Below are positions 15,342 through 22,826 of a stretch of 27,150 nucleotides of DNA, one piece after another. How positions within the stretch are numbered: the first letter of the stretch is position 1; the number at the start of each line of letters is the position of its first letter. The notes beneath the pieces are model-generated. The model was given only the letters and a program-made list of their open reading frames with translations, ran no database searches and was not told the origin of the DNA. Source of the DNA: CAZEYT01 sp964516295 (lineage in GTDB: Bacteria; Verrucomicrobiota; Verrucomicrobiia; Chthoniobacterales; Terrimicrobiaceae); assembly GCA_964516295.1 (NCBI GenBank), contig CAZEYT010000038.1:1-27150 (forward strand). The letters run 5' to 3'. A program made the translations under genes and the position numbers.

Positions 15342-16666
15342 AGACCCCACCCCCGTTTGACCATTCCCCGAAAGCATATAGCGGTCCATCCGCAGCCGAG
15401 GTATTGCACCTTCGAAAGGAATTCATTAACCCCGCGCTGTTTCATTACTACCGCGAACCCATCCTGATTGTCGAAGGTCGCGGACAGTATCTTTACGACG
15501 AGACCGGTCGCCGCTACCTCGACGCCTTCGGCGGCATTGTGACCGTAAGCGTCGGACACTGTCACCCGCATGTCGTTGCCGCCGCGAATGCCCAGAACGA
15601 AACGCTTCAGCATACAACGACGATCTATCTTCACCCAAACATCGCCCTTTACGGGCAGGCCCTCGCAGCCAAGATGCCGGGAAATCTGAAAGTATGCTAC
15701 TTCGTGAACTCCGGCTCGGAGGCGAACGATCTGGCGATTCTCATGGCGCGAGCTTACACCGGGAACTTCGATCTCATCGCGCTGCGGAATGCCTACCACG
15801 GAGGGAGTCAGTCTACCATGGGTCTGACCTCGCACCACACGTGGAAATTCAACACGCCGCACGGCTTTGGCGTGCACCACGCGGTCGCGCCCGACCTCTA
15901 TCGCGGGCGCTGGACTTCCCCGGACTCCGGCCCGGCCTACGCCGAGGAAATTTCGCAAGTCATTCAATTCGCCACACCGGGGCGAGTGGCGGGCTTCATC
16001 GCCGAGAGCATCCAGGGTGTGGGGGGTACCGTGGTTTTTCCGGATGGTTACCTGAGCGAAGCGTACCGGAGAGTGCGCGAGGCAGGCGGTCTCTGCATCG
16101 CCGATGAGGTCCAGGCCGGCTTCGGACGCACCGGCTCGCACTTCTGGGGCTTCGAAACCCAGGGAGTGATCCCCGATATCGTTACGATGGCCAAAGGCAT
16201 CGGAAATGGCTGCCCGCTGGCCGCCGTGGTCACCACTCCGGAAATCGCCCGGGTTCTTGCCGAACGAATTCATTTCAATACCTTCGGCGGCAACCCGGTC
16301 ACCTGCGCGCAGGGGCTCGCCGTGCTCGACGTCATCGAGCGCGAGGGCTTGCAGGGAAATGCCGACGCCATGGGAACACGTCTCATGGACGGTCTCGCCC
16401 GTCTCGCGGAGAAGCATTCACTGATCGGGCAGGTGCGCGGCAAGGGACTCATGGTCGGCTGTGAACTCGTCACGGACCGCATCTCCAAAGAGCCGGCGAA
16501 GGCGGAGTGCCTTCAGGCCTTCGAGAAGTGCCGCGAACTCGGCGTGCTGCTCGGAAAAGGCGGGCTTCACGGCAACGTCCTGCGCATCAAGCCCCCCATG
16601 TGCCTTCACGCGGCGGACGTGGACTTCCTGATCGAGGTTCTCGACGAGGCGCTGGCAACGGCCTGA
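15338..16666 (+). CDS. Class III aminotransferase, AGXT2-like (alanine-glyoxylate / beta-aminoisobutyrate-pyruvate type)
   Basis: A 442-residue PLP enzyme of fold type I. PLP-site residues are visible: NSGSEAND (124-131) for the phosphate, IADEVQAGFGRTG with Asp256 for the pyridine nitrogen, and Lys286 in TMAKGIGNG as the Schiff-base lysine. The sequence is most like AGXT2 and plant/bacterial beta-aminoisobutyrate or beta-alanine:pyruvate aminotransferases (YLDAFGGIVTVSVGHCHP; HFNTFGGNPVTCAQGLAVL). These act at the end of reductive pyrimidine breakdown or in glyoxylate/alanine exchange. The ATG overlaps the permease stop. No dihydropyrimidine dehydrogenase, dihydropyrimidinase or beta-ureidopropionase gene is in the window, so the pathway is inferred. 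It ends 3 bp from the stop of the convergent amidase gene. Confidence 0.93.
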   Translation: MKTPPPFDHSPKAYSGPSAAEVLHLRKEFINPALFHYYREPILIVEGRGQYLYDETGRRYLDAFGGIVTVSVGHCHPHVVAAANAQNETLQHTTTIYLHPNIALYGQALAAKMPGNLKVCYFVNSGSEANDLAILMARAYTGNFDLIALRNAYHGGSQSTMGLTSHHTWKFNTPHGFGVHHAVAPDLYRGRWTSPDSGPAYAEEISQVIQFATPGRVAGFIAESIQGVGGTVVFPDGYLSEAYRRVREAGGLCIADEVQAGFGRTGSHFWGFETQGVIPDIVTMAKGIGNGCPLAAVVTTPEIARVLAERIHFNTFGGNPVTCAQGLAVLDVIEREGLQGNADAMGTRLMDGLARLAEKHSLIGQVRGKGLMVGCELVTDRISKEPAKAECLQAFEKCRELGVLLGKGGLHGNVLRIKPPMCLHAADVDFLIEVLDEALATA

Positions 16667-16669
16667 GTC

Positions 16670-17770
16670 TCAATTCTGCGAAGAGTCCGGCAATTCCCGC
16701 AGGCTCACACCCGATACCGGGGGCGGCGTCGGCTGGGCGGCGACGATGGAATCGCGGATGGCGGATCCGGAGCGGTAGTCGGCGATTTGCAAAGGTGTCG
16801 TGCCAAGGGTGACGAGCTTTCGGTATTCCAAAATCCCACGTGCGATGCTTCGGGCGTAATCTTCGCGCCATTGTTTGGAGGCCACTTTTCGTGCATCATC
16901 CGGGTTGGTCAGGAATCCGCCCTCGATCAACACCGACGGCACTTTCGAGAGGCGGAGAACGGCAAACCGGGCGCGCTTCACACCGCGGTCGAACATTTCC
17001 ATACGGCCATGCATCGAATGGTAAATCGCGTTCGCCAGCGCAAAGCTCTGAAGGTCCTTCTGATTTCCGTTTTCATCGACCATGTCGCGCACGCTGAGCA
17101 TTTCGTAAGCCGTCGATGGTGCACCGCGCGGAGTCACACAGAAAATTTCAAACCCCGTCGCCGCCCGGTTCCAATCGGCGGCGTTAAAATGAAGACTCAC
17201 AAAAATCGAGTTCGCGATTCTGTTGGCGATGGCGGCGCGATCGGCGAGTTCGACAAAGGTGTCCGAGTTGCGTGTGAGAACAACGCGGACGCCCTGTTTC
17301 TTGAGTTCATCACGAACGCGCCGGGCGACATCGAGGGCGAAGTTCTTTTCGACTTCGTAAGGTCCGGCAGCGCCTTTGTCGCGTCCGCCGTGTCCGGGAT
17401 CGAGGACGACGGTGGTTACCGGCGAAAGGTCGGGAATATGCTGCGGTCGAAAGGCGGGCTCCACGGTTTTTCCCAGATCGAGGCGGGAGAGAAGAAGCGA
17501 GCCATCGGCCTCCAGAACCGGAAAAGCAAGCCAGTGCCCGACCCCATTGATGCCGGCCACCCGGCTGTTCTTGGTGACATGAAGCTCCCGGCCGGGCCCG
17601 CGGAATTTACGGGAATTCGCATCGGGCGATGTGGCATCGCCCAGTTCATAAAAGGTCGCCACCTCATCGACACGAACATAGTCCCGCCCGCCGATTGACT
17701 TGACCTCCCAGCCGGGGGCGGTGGCCGCAAAGAGACCGAATGCCACGGCCATTGCGGGGAGATGTTTCAT
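16670..17770 (-). CDS. N-acetylmuramoyl-L-alanine amidase (Amidase_3)
   Basis: A 366-residue exported zinc amidase that cuts the bond between MurNAc and the stem peptide, used in daughter-cell separation. Residues 1-20 form a signal peptide. Residues ~21-110 are an N-terminal module (VKSIGGRDYVRVDEVATFY) resembling copper-amine-oxidase-N or AMIN-like domains. The catalytic domain (~118-320) has His127 (VVLDPGHGGRDKGA), Glu141 (EKNFALDV), His194 (VSLHFNA) and the catalytic Glu283 (VLIEGGFLTN). The C-terminal tail is Pro/Ser-rich. It lies 5 bp after the HtrA-like gene and is the last gene of the sigma-factor operon. Confidence 0.95.
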   Translation of the reverse strand: MKHLPAMAVAFGLFAATAPGWEVKSIGGRDYVRVDEVATFYELGDATSPDANSRKFRGPGRELHVTKNSRVAGINGVGHWLAFPVLEADGSLLLSRLDLGKTVEPAFRPQHIPDLSPVTTVVLDPGHGGRDKGAAGPYEVEKNFALDVARRVRDELKKQGVRVVLTRNSDTFVELADRAAIANRIANSIFVSLHFNAADWNRAATGFEIFCVTPRGAPSTAYEMLSVRDMVDENGNQKDLQSFALANAIYHSMHGRMEMFDRGVKRARFAVLRLSKVPSVLIEGGFLTNPDDARKVASKQWREDYARSIARGILEYRKLVTLGTTPLQIADYRSGSAIRDSIVAAQPTPPPVSGVSLRELPDSSQN

Positions 17771-17775
17771 AAATC

Positions 17776-18813
17776 CTATTCCAAACGGAGCGGCGTGGTC
17801 GGCTCGGGGCCACCCGCCTGCATTTCCTTGGCGGGAACCAACGGATGCCGCCCGGGTTTGACCTGCACCGACATCGGTTCGCCATTCCGCAAAATCTCAA
17901 TGCGCGCCAAATCGCCCGCTGTGAGAAAATACGAGGCGTCGAGCACATCCTCGCTGGTGGTGATGGGCGTCGAGCCGATGCGCACAAGGACGTCGCCCTG
18001 CTGCAATCCGGATTGGGCCGCCGGCGTCTCGGGATCAATCGCTCCGACCCGTGCGGATGACCCGCCGACCGCTGTTTCTCCATCTTCGACTTCCACGCCG
18101 ACCCAGCCCGGCCGGAGCTCTCCAAAGCGCACGAAATCCAGCCGGACCTTCTCGGCAGCGCGAATCGGAAGAATGTGACAGGCCGCTCCGCCTTCGATAC
18201 GCCCGACCAAAATCCCCACCGCTTCGCCCTGCATATTGAAAATCGGCGCTCCTCCCTGCCCGCGCTGAACAGGCAGGTTCGCGCGGATGTGCGTGGTCGA
18301 AAAATACTGCCCCAAATATTGCCGGTCAAAACCGGCGACGAAACCGAAACTGGGACAAAGATCCATGTCTTCGGGGAAACCGAGCATCACGACAGGAGAG
18401 GTCACTTTCAACAGCGACGAATCCCCAATCGGTGCAAACGGACTGTTTTTATCGACCTTGAGAAGGGCAATCCCGCTCCGCAGGTCCGTAACCAAAACTT
18501 CCGCCGGCAGTTCGCGGCCTTCATGAATCACCGAAACCTCGTCGGCCTTCATCACGATTCCGGCATGGGTGAAAATTGTCCCCGAAGGATCGGCAAAAAA
18601 ACCGCTTCCAAATCGCAGACCGAGCGCATCGCGAGCCCGGACTTTGACAACGGTCGATTTTCTCTCTTGGAAAATCTTTGCAACTTCCGCGGAGATCGAA
18701 TCGGCGACCGAGCCCGGAGACTCTACCTCGGCGCGTAACGGGATGGCCGCATACAAAATGGCGAACCCGGCGAGCCCGACCGCAACGCCCTTAAAAACTC
18801 CGCGACGACGCAT
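17776..18813 (-). CDS. HtrA/DegP-like protein lacking the catalytic triad, with PDZ domain (pseudoprotease)
   Basis: A 345-residue exported protein: signal peptide 1-28, trypsin-like fold ~50-230 and PDZ domain ~235-320. The fold is clear from GSGFFADPSGTIFTHAGIV, TDLRSGIALLKVD and RGQGGAPIFN. Compared with the usual HtrA segments (ILTNNHVV, DPRTDLAVLK, GNSGGP), all three catalytic positions are glycine: His to Gly85, Asp to Gly114 and Ser to Gly187. The PDZ domain (GWVGVEVEDG, then PETPAAQSGLQQGDVLVRIG) looks intact. It should therefore bind peptides or partner proteins without cutting them. The start at 18813 overlaps the end of the anti-sigma-like gene by 23 bp and the stop is 5 bp before the amidase gene. 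A scaffold, sensor or amidase-activator role is possible. Confidence 0.88.
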   Translation of the reverse strand: MRRRGVFKGVAVGLAGFAILYAAIPLRAEVESPGSVADSISAEVAKIFQERKSTVVKVRARDALGLRFGSGFFADPSGTIFTHAGIVMKADEVSVIHEGRELPAEVLVTDLRSGIALLKVDKNSPFAPIGDSSLLKVTSPVVMLGFPEDMDLCPSFGFVAGFDRQYLGQYFSTTHIRANLPVQRGQGGAPIFNMQGEAVGILVGRIEGGAACHILPIRAAEKVRLDFVRFGELRPGWVGVEVEDGETAVGGSSARVGAIDPETPAAQSGLQQGDVLVRIGSTPITTSEDVLDASYFLTAGDLARIEILRNGEPMSVQVKPGRHPLVPAKEMQAGGPEPTTPLRLE

Positions 18814-19219
18814 AACTCACCGGACGGGTCGGAAGCACGTAGTGCACAGAAGGAGAACCGGTAGAGGTCATGGCCAGTGGCAGCGAATCACCGATGCGGA
18901 CGGCTTGCGGGGACGACGTGGAAAGACTCAAAGGCTCCGACTGGGCAACCAAAGGCTGGTCGGTGGTCCGGGGATTCAAGATCACAACCGATGCGGCAAC
19001 CGCCATCATGGCTATCGCAGCATAGGCCATCCGGGGGACCTGAAAGGTTGGGGCAAATGAAAAAAACCGATCCAAAAACAACTGCCACAGCGGGCGACGG
19101 ATCAACTCGGCCCGCTGCCGATCCCGGAATTCCGCGAGAAAATCTTGGTAATAACCCGGCGGCGGCTGCTCGTAGCGTTTCAGGCGGAGCAATTTGGGAA
19201 TGGAGTCGTCTTCGGGCAT
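18791..19219 (-). CDS. Anti-sigma-like single-pass membrane protein
   Basis: A 142-residue protein placed 4 bp after the sigma-factor stop. The N-terminal 60 residues are charged and cytoplasmic, with the motif LLRLKRYEQPPPGYYQDFLAEFRDRQR (seen at 10-36; quoted as LLRLKRYEQPPPGYY and FLAEFRDRQR). I recall this type of module from Verrucomicrobiota proteins encoded next to ECF sigma factors, but cannot check it here. One membrane helix lies at ~64-82, followed by a 60-residue Ser/Thr/Pro-rich periplasmic tail. There is no zinc-binding HxxxCxxC anti-sigma motif. Position, size and topology support a membrane anti-sigma factor. The C-terminal 7-8 codons overlap the start of the HtrA-like gene. 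Confidence 0.72.
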   Translation of the reverse strand: MPEDDSIPKLLRLKRYEQPPPGYYQDFLAEFRDRQRAELIRRPLWQLFLDRFFSFAPTFQVPRMAYAAIAMMAVAASVVILNPRTTDQPLVAQSEPLSLSTSSPQAVRIGDSLPLAMTSTGSPSVHYVLPTRPVSYASSRSF

Positions 19220-19223
19220 GGAA

Positions 19224-19808
19224 CTAGGTTGTGATAAACTCTTGGAGGTGATTTTGCAACTGCCGGTGTGCGTAGAAAAGGCGTGAGCGGACGGTTCCCT
19301 CCGAAATCCCGAGGATCTTGGCAATCTCCGCATGTGGCATCCCTTGAATATCAAACATCGTCACAACTGTCCTATGCTCGATTGACAACTTCATCATGGA
19401 CTCGTTCAATTTTTTTTGAAGTTCCGTAAGGTTGGCTTGGTGCCGCGGGTCGGTATCGCTGGTGGCCGAGATGAAATCCGGATCGTTCGCGATGCCATTG
19501 TCGATGTCGTCGAGGCTCATCGCGCGACGGCGATTGCGCTTTTTGAGAAAGTTGATCGTCATGTTGGCTGCGATTGAGTGCATCCAGGTGTAGAAACTGG
19601 ATTTCCCTTGGAAACCCTTGATCGAGCGGAAGGCCTTTGAAAAAATCTCTTGCAGGAGGTCGTTCGTATCCTCGTGGTTCGAGGTCATGTTGTAGACCAA
19701 ACCGTAGAGCCGCGGCGTGTAACGGACCACGAGTTCGTCGAACGCCCGCACCTCGCCCGCCTGCGTGCGGGCAACAAGTTCGGAATCGGGTGTCTCGGGC
19801 GTCTCCAT
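19224..19808 (-). CDS. ECF-type RNA polymerase sigma factor (RpoE-like)
   Basis: A 194-residue sigma-70 family protein with region 2 at ~25-95 (ELVVRYTPRLYGLVYNMT, DTNDLLQEIFSKAFRSI, SSFYTWMHSIAANMTINFL) and region 4 at ~130-185 (HAEIAKILGISEGTVRSRLF). The region between holds an acidic linker (DDIDNGIANDPD). Sigma factors of this group are usually held by a membrane anti-sigma protein and released by envelope signals. The next gene downstream fits that partner, and the following HtrA-like and amidase genes are likely members of the same transcript. It is 54 bp downstream of the purine nucleoside phosphorylase stop; no clear promoter is visible in that gap, so transcription from upstream is possible. 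Confidence 0.95.
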   Translation of the reverse strand: METPETPDSELVARTQAGEVRAFDELVVRYTPRLYGLVYNMTSNHEDTNDLLQEIFSKAFRSIKGFQGKSSFYTWMHSIAANMTINFLKKRNRRRAMSLDDIDNGIANDPDFISATSDTDPRHQANLTELQKKLNESMMKLSIEHRTVVTMFDIQGMPHAEIAKILGISEGTVRSRLFYAHRQLQNHLQEFITT

Positions 19809-19862
19809 GACAGGAACGGACGCTCATACCACAACCGGACCGAATTTGCGGAGCGAAATCCG

Positions 19863-20639
19863 TCAGATCCGGGGCAATACGTCGTTCAGAAGGCCGGTGA
19901 GCGATTCGGCCGCCGCCCGTCCCGTCGCCGTGACTTCGTCGTGGCTGAGAAGTTCTCCTGACAGACCCGCGCCCCAGTTTGTGAGACAAGAAAATCCCGC
20001 AACTTCCATCCCCAGCGAGCGGGCGCGGATCGCCTCCGGGACGGTGGACATCCCGACCGCATCGGCCCCGAGGCGCTGCATCATGCGAATCTCCGCCGGG
20101 GTTTCATACTGAGGCCCGGGAACAGCGGCATAAACGCCTTCGTGGAGCACCAAGCCACGCGCCACCGCCGACTCGCGGAACAATCCCCGCAAGCGCTGAC
20201 TATACACCTCGGTCATGTCCAAAAAATGTGCCCCGCCCCGCAGCGGCGAGTGCCCGGTGAGATTGATATGGTCGCTCAGCATCATCCAGGTGCCGGGCGG
20301 AAAATCCGGATTCACACTCCCCGCAGCGTTGGTGAGAACGACCGTCCGGATCCCCACCTCGTGCAGGAGCGAAATGGAGCGGACCACGTCGTGAGCTTCC
20401 CACCCTTCATAAAGATGGACCCGACCTTGAGCGATGAGGAGCGGTTTTTCACCAAGGCGGGCTATCACAAACCGTCCGGCATGGCCGGGCACCTTGGAAA
20501 CCGGAAATCCCTCAATATCACCATACGGCACCACCGCTTCCTGTTCCAGCGAGTCGGCAAAGGGACCGAGACCGGAGCCCAGAATAATCGCCGTTGTTGC
20601 ACCGCTGTGACGAAGAGGATCGGGGATGACCGTGTTCAT
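19863..20639 (-). CDS. punA: Purine nucleoside phosphorylase (class I, trimeric type)
   Basis: A 258-residue phosphorylase that splits purine nucleosides with phosphate to free base and ribose-1-phosphate. Family motifs are IILGSGLGPFAD, VPGHAGRFV, IAQGRVHLYEGWEAHDVVR, VLTNAAGSVNPDFPPG, DHIN, GVYAAVPGPQYETPAEIR with the base-contacting Glu, GADAVGMSTVPEAI and the LTNWGAG segment with the Asn that contacts purine N7. It is slightly shorter than typical PNPs (~270-290) but lacks none of these motifs. It follows purU by 6 bp, so the two are probably cotranscribed. Preference for guanosine/inosine over methylthioadenosine is suggested by the Glu and Asn but not proven. Confidence 0.93.
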   Translation of the reverse strand: MNTVIPDPLRHSGATTAIILGSGLGPFADSLEQEAVVPYGDIEGFPVSKVPGHAGRFVIARLGEKPLLIAQGRVHLYEGWEAHDVVRSISLLHEVGIRTVVLTNAAGSVNPDFPPGTWMMLSDHINLTGHSPLRGGAHFLDMTEVYSQRLRGLFRESAVARGLVLHEGVYAAVPGPQYETPAEIRMMQRLGADAVGMSTVPEAIRARSLGMEVAGFSCLTNWGAGLSGELLSHDEVTATGRAAAESLTGLLNDVLPRI

Positions 20640-20645
20640 GCCGTT

Positions 20646-21491
20646 TCAATCTCGAAAAACAACGGCCCGGCTCCCGTGAACGAGAACCCGGTCTTCCACA
20701 TGGAAGCGAACCCCGCGCGCCAGCGCCAGTCGCTCGCAGTCTCGGCCGAGGCGGACCAAATCCTCCGGTTCATGATAGTGCTCCACGCGCGCCACTTCCT
20801 GCTCGATGATCGGACCGGCATCCAGATCCTCCGTCGCATAGTGACACGTCGCCCCAATCAGCTTCACGCCACGCTCAAATGCCCGGCGATAGGGATTTGC
20901 ACCCACAAAGGCCGGGAGAAAAGAATGGTGGATATTGATCGCCCGACTGGAAAATTCCTGACAAAGCCATGGAGGGAGAATCTGCATAAATCGCGCCAGT
21001 ACCAGCAGTTCGGCCGCTTGGTTCCGTAGAATCGAAGCCACCTCCCGAAAAGCTGCGGACTTGTCTCCACGGAAATCCACCTGTGCAAACGCAATCCCCT
21101 CCCGCTCGACCAGCGCCCGGCAGTTGTCATGATTCGAAACCACCACCGGAATCTCCACATTCAACTCCCCCGAACGCCACCGCCAGAGCAGATCGCAAAG
21201 GCAGTGATCTGCCCGACTTACCAAAATCGCTGTCCGAACCGGACGCGAGGCCGGCCGCAACGTCCACTCCGCCTCCATCCCTTTCATGAGTTCTTTCAGT
21301 GCCTTCTCAAAGCCGTCGGGATTCGTGGCCGATTCGCCGCCGACAAAAGCCAGGCGTGCAAAAAACCATCCAGCCTGCGTATCGGTGTATTGACTGACAT
21401 CCAACAGGTTTCCCCCGCGCGCGGCAACGAAGGTCGTTATCCGCGCCAACAGGCCGATAGCATCGGGACACGTGAGCTTGAGGATCGTCAT
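20646..21491 (-). CDS. purU: Formyltetrahydrofolate deformylase
   Basis: A 281-residue enzyme that hydrolyses 10-formyl-tetrahydrofolate to formate and tetrahydrofolate, balancing the one-carbon pool and feeding formate to PurT-type purine synthesis. An N-terminal ACT domain (~3-80; LTCPDAIGLLARITTFVA, GGNLLDVSQYTD) is followed by a formyltransferase-fold domain (~85-281). Catalytic residues are Asn186 and His188 in AINIHHSFLPAF and Asp224 in DLDAGPIIEQEV; GANPYRRAFERGVKLIGAT is typical. It lies directly after the terminator of the outer-membrane protein gene, 6 bp ahead of punA. Linking one-carbon and purine salvage functions in one unit is sensible. Confidence 0.95.
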   Translation of the reverse strand: MTILKLTCPDAIGLLARITTFVAARGGNLLDVSQYTDTQAGWFFARLAFVGGESATNPDGFEKALKELMKGMEAEWTLRPASRPVRTAILVSRADHCLCDLLWRWRSGELNVEIPVVVSNHDNCRALVEREGIAFAQVDFRGDKSAAFREVASILRNQAAELLVLARFMQILPPWLCQEFSSRAINIHHSFLPAFVGANPYRRAFERGVKLIGATCHYATEDLDAGPIIEQEVARVEHYHEPEDLVRLGRDCERLALARGVRFHVEDRVLVHGSRAVVFRD

Positions 21492-21534
21492 GGTGTGAGG
21501 CCCGGGCCGGATTCCGACCCGTCACCAAAAAAGA

Positions 21535-21568
21535 AAAAACCCTCCCGGCCTAAACCGGGAGGGTTTTT
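21535..21568 (-). terminator. Rho-independent terminator of the outer-membrane protein gene
   Basis: A perfect 14-bp stem, AAAAACCCTCCCGG and CCGGGAGGGTTTTT, with a six-base loop. It lies 24 bp after the stop of the beta-barrel gene. In the minus direction it ends in a T run. A and T runs at both ends make it potentially bidirectional. Confidence 0.92.
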
Positions 21569-21591
21569 CTTAATGGTTTCGATTCAGGTTC

Positions 21592-22455
21592 TTAGAACGA
21601 GAAGGTCACCTTGGCACCGCCCCAGAACGTGCTGGGCTCGGTCGTGCCACCGAGGCTGTAGAACGCGTAGCTGTAAGCGCCGTAGCCGTAGAGGGTGATC
21701 ACGTCGTTGATCTTGATCGGGAGGCCGAGACCGAACTCGAGGTTGTTCACCCCGTTGAAGAAGTTCAGGTCGCCATTGCTCTCCAGAGCCGAGTTGTATT
21801 GGAAGTTCGTGCCGAAGCCGATCCACGGTGTGAGTGAAACGATCTCTTTGTAGAGCGGCACGCTGCCGTCAACACGGAGGAGGAGGTAGCTCGACGCGGC
21901 TTTGGCAAAGCCTTTGGCGGCGAGGTCCGGACCGATGTTGAAGAAGTAAGTCAAGGACGGGGTGATCGTCATGAAGCCGAGGTCGAAGCTGTAAGCCACC
22001 TTCGCGTTGAGCTCATGCGAGTAGTAAGACCCCGGGGAAATGATGTAGTAGAAGATATACCCAAAGCTCAAGGAGAGGTCTCCGAAGGTTTTGGTATAGT
22101 TCGTGTAGATATCAAGTTCCTTGTAGGAAGTCTTCTGGGTTCCGAACGCCATCCACGAGCCCACGGTGAGGAAATCACTGTCCGTGATGTTCCATGTGAA
22201 GCTGAGGTCGGTCCAGTAAAGGCCCGAGCCGTAGCTCGAGGTGTCAGTTCCAAAGCCGCCATTGTTCAGAACGTTCACGCCGCGGAACATGTAGAGGCTA
22301 TCCCACCCGGTGGTGAGAGCCGCATTGTACCATTGCACGGGTTCTTCGATGACAACCTTTTCCTTGAAGGTTTTGGCTTCTCCGGCAAAAACCGGGGCGC
22401 CCGAGAGGACGACCGCGATGCTGGCCAGGGCAACAACTTTGTTTGCAAGTTTCAT
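21592..22455 (-). CDS. Outer-membrane beta-barrel protein
   Basis: A 287-residue exported protein. Residues 1-23 form a signal peptide (hydrophobic core, cleavage after PVFA). The remainder is rich in alternating aromatic/polar strands (WYNAALTTGWDSLYMFRG, LSLSFGYIFYYIIS, VITLYGYGAYSYAFYS) and ends in Phe after KVTFSF, the usual C-terminal barrel signature. About 12 strands could fit, so it may be a small porin or structural barrel; ligand unknown. The start at 22455 follows an AAAGGAG ribosome binding site (22473-22467). It has its own promoter and a strong terminator, and codons are strongly biased to C-ending forms, consistent with high expression. Confidence 0.9.
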   Translation of the reverse strand: MKLANKVVALASIAVVLSGAPVFAGEAKTFKEKVVIEEPVQWYNAALTTGWDSLYMFRGVNVLNNGGFGTDTSSYGSGLYWTDLSFTWNITDSDFLTVGSWMAFGTQKTSYKELDIYTNYTKTFGDLSLSFGYIFYYIISPGSYYSHELNAKVAYSFDLGFMTITPSLTYFFNIGPDLAAKGFAKAASSYLLLRVDGSVPLYKEIVSLTPWIGFGTNFQYNSALESNGDLNFFNGVNNLEFGLGLPIKINDVITLYGYGAYSYAFYSLGGTTEPSTFWGGAKVTFSF

Positions 22456-22481
22456 TTTGATTTTTTCTCCTTTGTTTTTTT

Positions 22482-22511
22482 GGGCCCGACCCCGCCGCCG
22501 GGGACCGGCCC
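22482..22511 (-). promoter_or_regulatory. GC-rich hairpin in the outer-membrane protein mRNA leader
   Basis: Arms 22482-22493 and 22500-22511 pair as five plus four G-C pairs around a small internal loop, with a six-base apical loop. In the transcript the hairpin ends eight bases upstream of the AAAGGAG ribosome binding site, followed by an A-rich stretch. It could protect the 5' leader or tune translation. There is no T run in this direction, so it is not a terminator. Confidence 0.5.
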
Positions 22512-22569
22512 GATTTTTCATGCTCAATCAGGCATGGTTGGTGCCAGATGAAGCATGCGTTGTGCCAAC

Positions 22570-22597
22570 TTGTTAGCGCTCCAGTGGGGAGAGTCAA
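22570..22597 (-). promoter_or_regulatory. Promoter of the outer-membrane protein gene
   Basis: On the minus strand, TTGACT (22597-22592), a 16-bp spacer and TAACAA (22575-22570), preceded by an A/T-rich tract (22598-22620) that could act as an UP element. It implies a leader of about 105-110 bases with a real ribosome binding site, unlike the near-leaderless promoters elsewhere in the window. Confidence 0.5.
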
Positions 22598-22675
22598 AAC
22601 TTTTTCAAAAAAAATTTGAACGTTCCTCGATCGAGCATTGTCGCTTCTGCACTTCTCTCTTCGCCCCTGCGGCTG

Positions 22676-22707
22676 ATGCGTGCCTCATGCGTGCAATTTC
22701 ATTGCAC
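22676..22707. repeat. Tandem octamer plus perfect inverted repeat
   Basis: ATGCGTGC occurs at 22676-22683 and 22687-22694. The second copy runs into a perfect inverted repeat, GTGCAAT and ATTGCAC with a three-base loop (22691-22707). It lies about 95 bp upstream of the outer-membrane protein promoter, in the 370-bp gap after potA, and could be a regulator site. Apart from this, the promoter and the leader hairpin, I see nothing else in that gap. Confidence 0.4.
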
Positions 22708-22826
22708 TGGAGACCACTTGATCCACTTCCCGGGCGTTGTTTGGTCGAACGGCCAACGGAGGATTCCCTCAGGCCTGGCAGGCGTTCCTCAAACGGTCCG
22801 CCCCGGCTCCCTGGGACCGACCCGCC

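Noticed and set aside
22482..22511. GC-rich hairpin as a rho-independent terminator
   Set aside because: No T run follows it in the direction of the only gene present, and it lies in that gene's leader.
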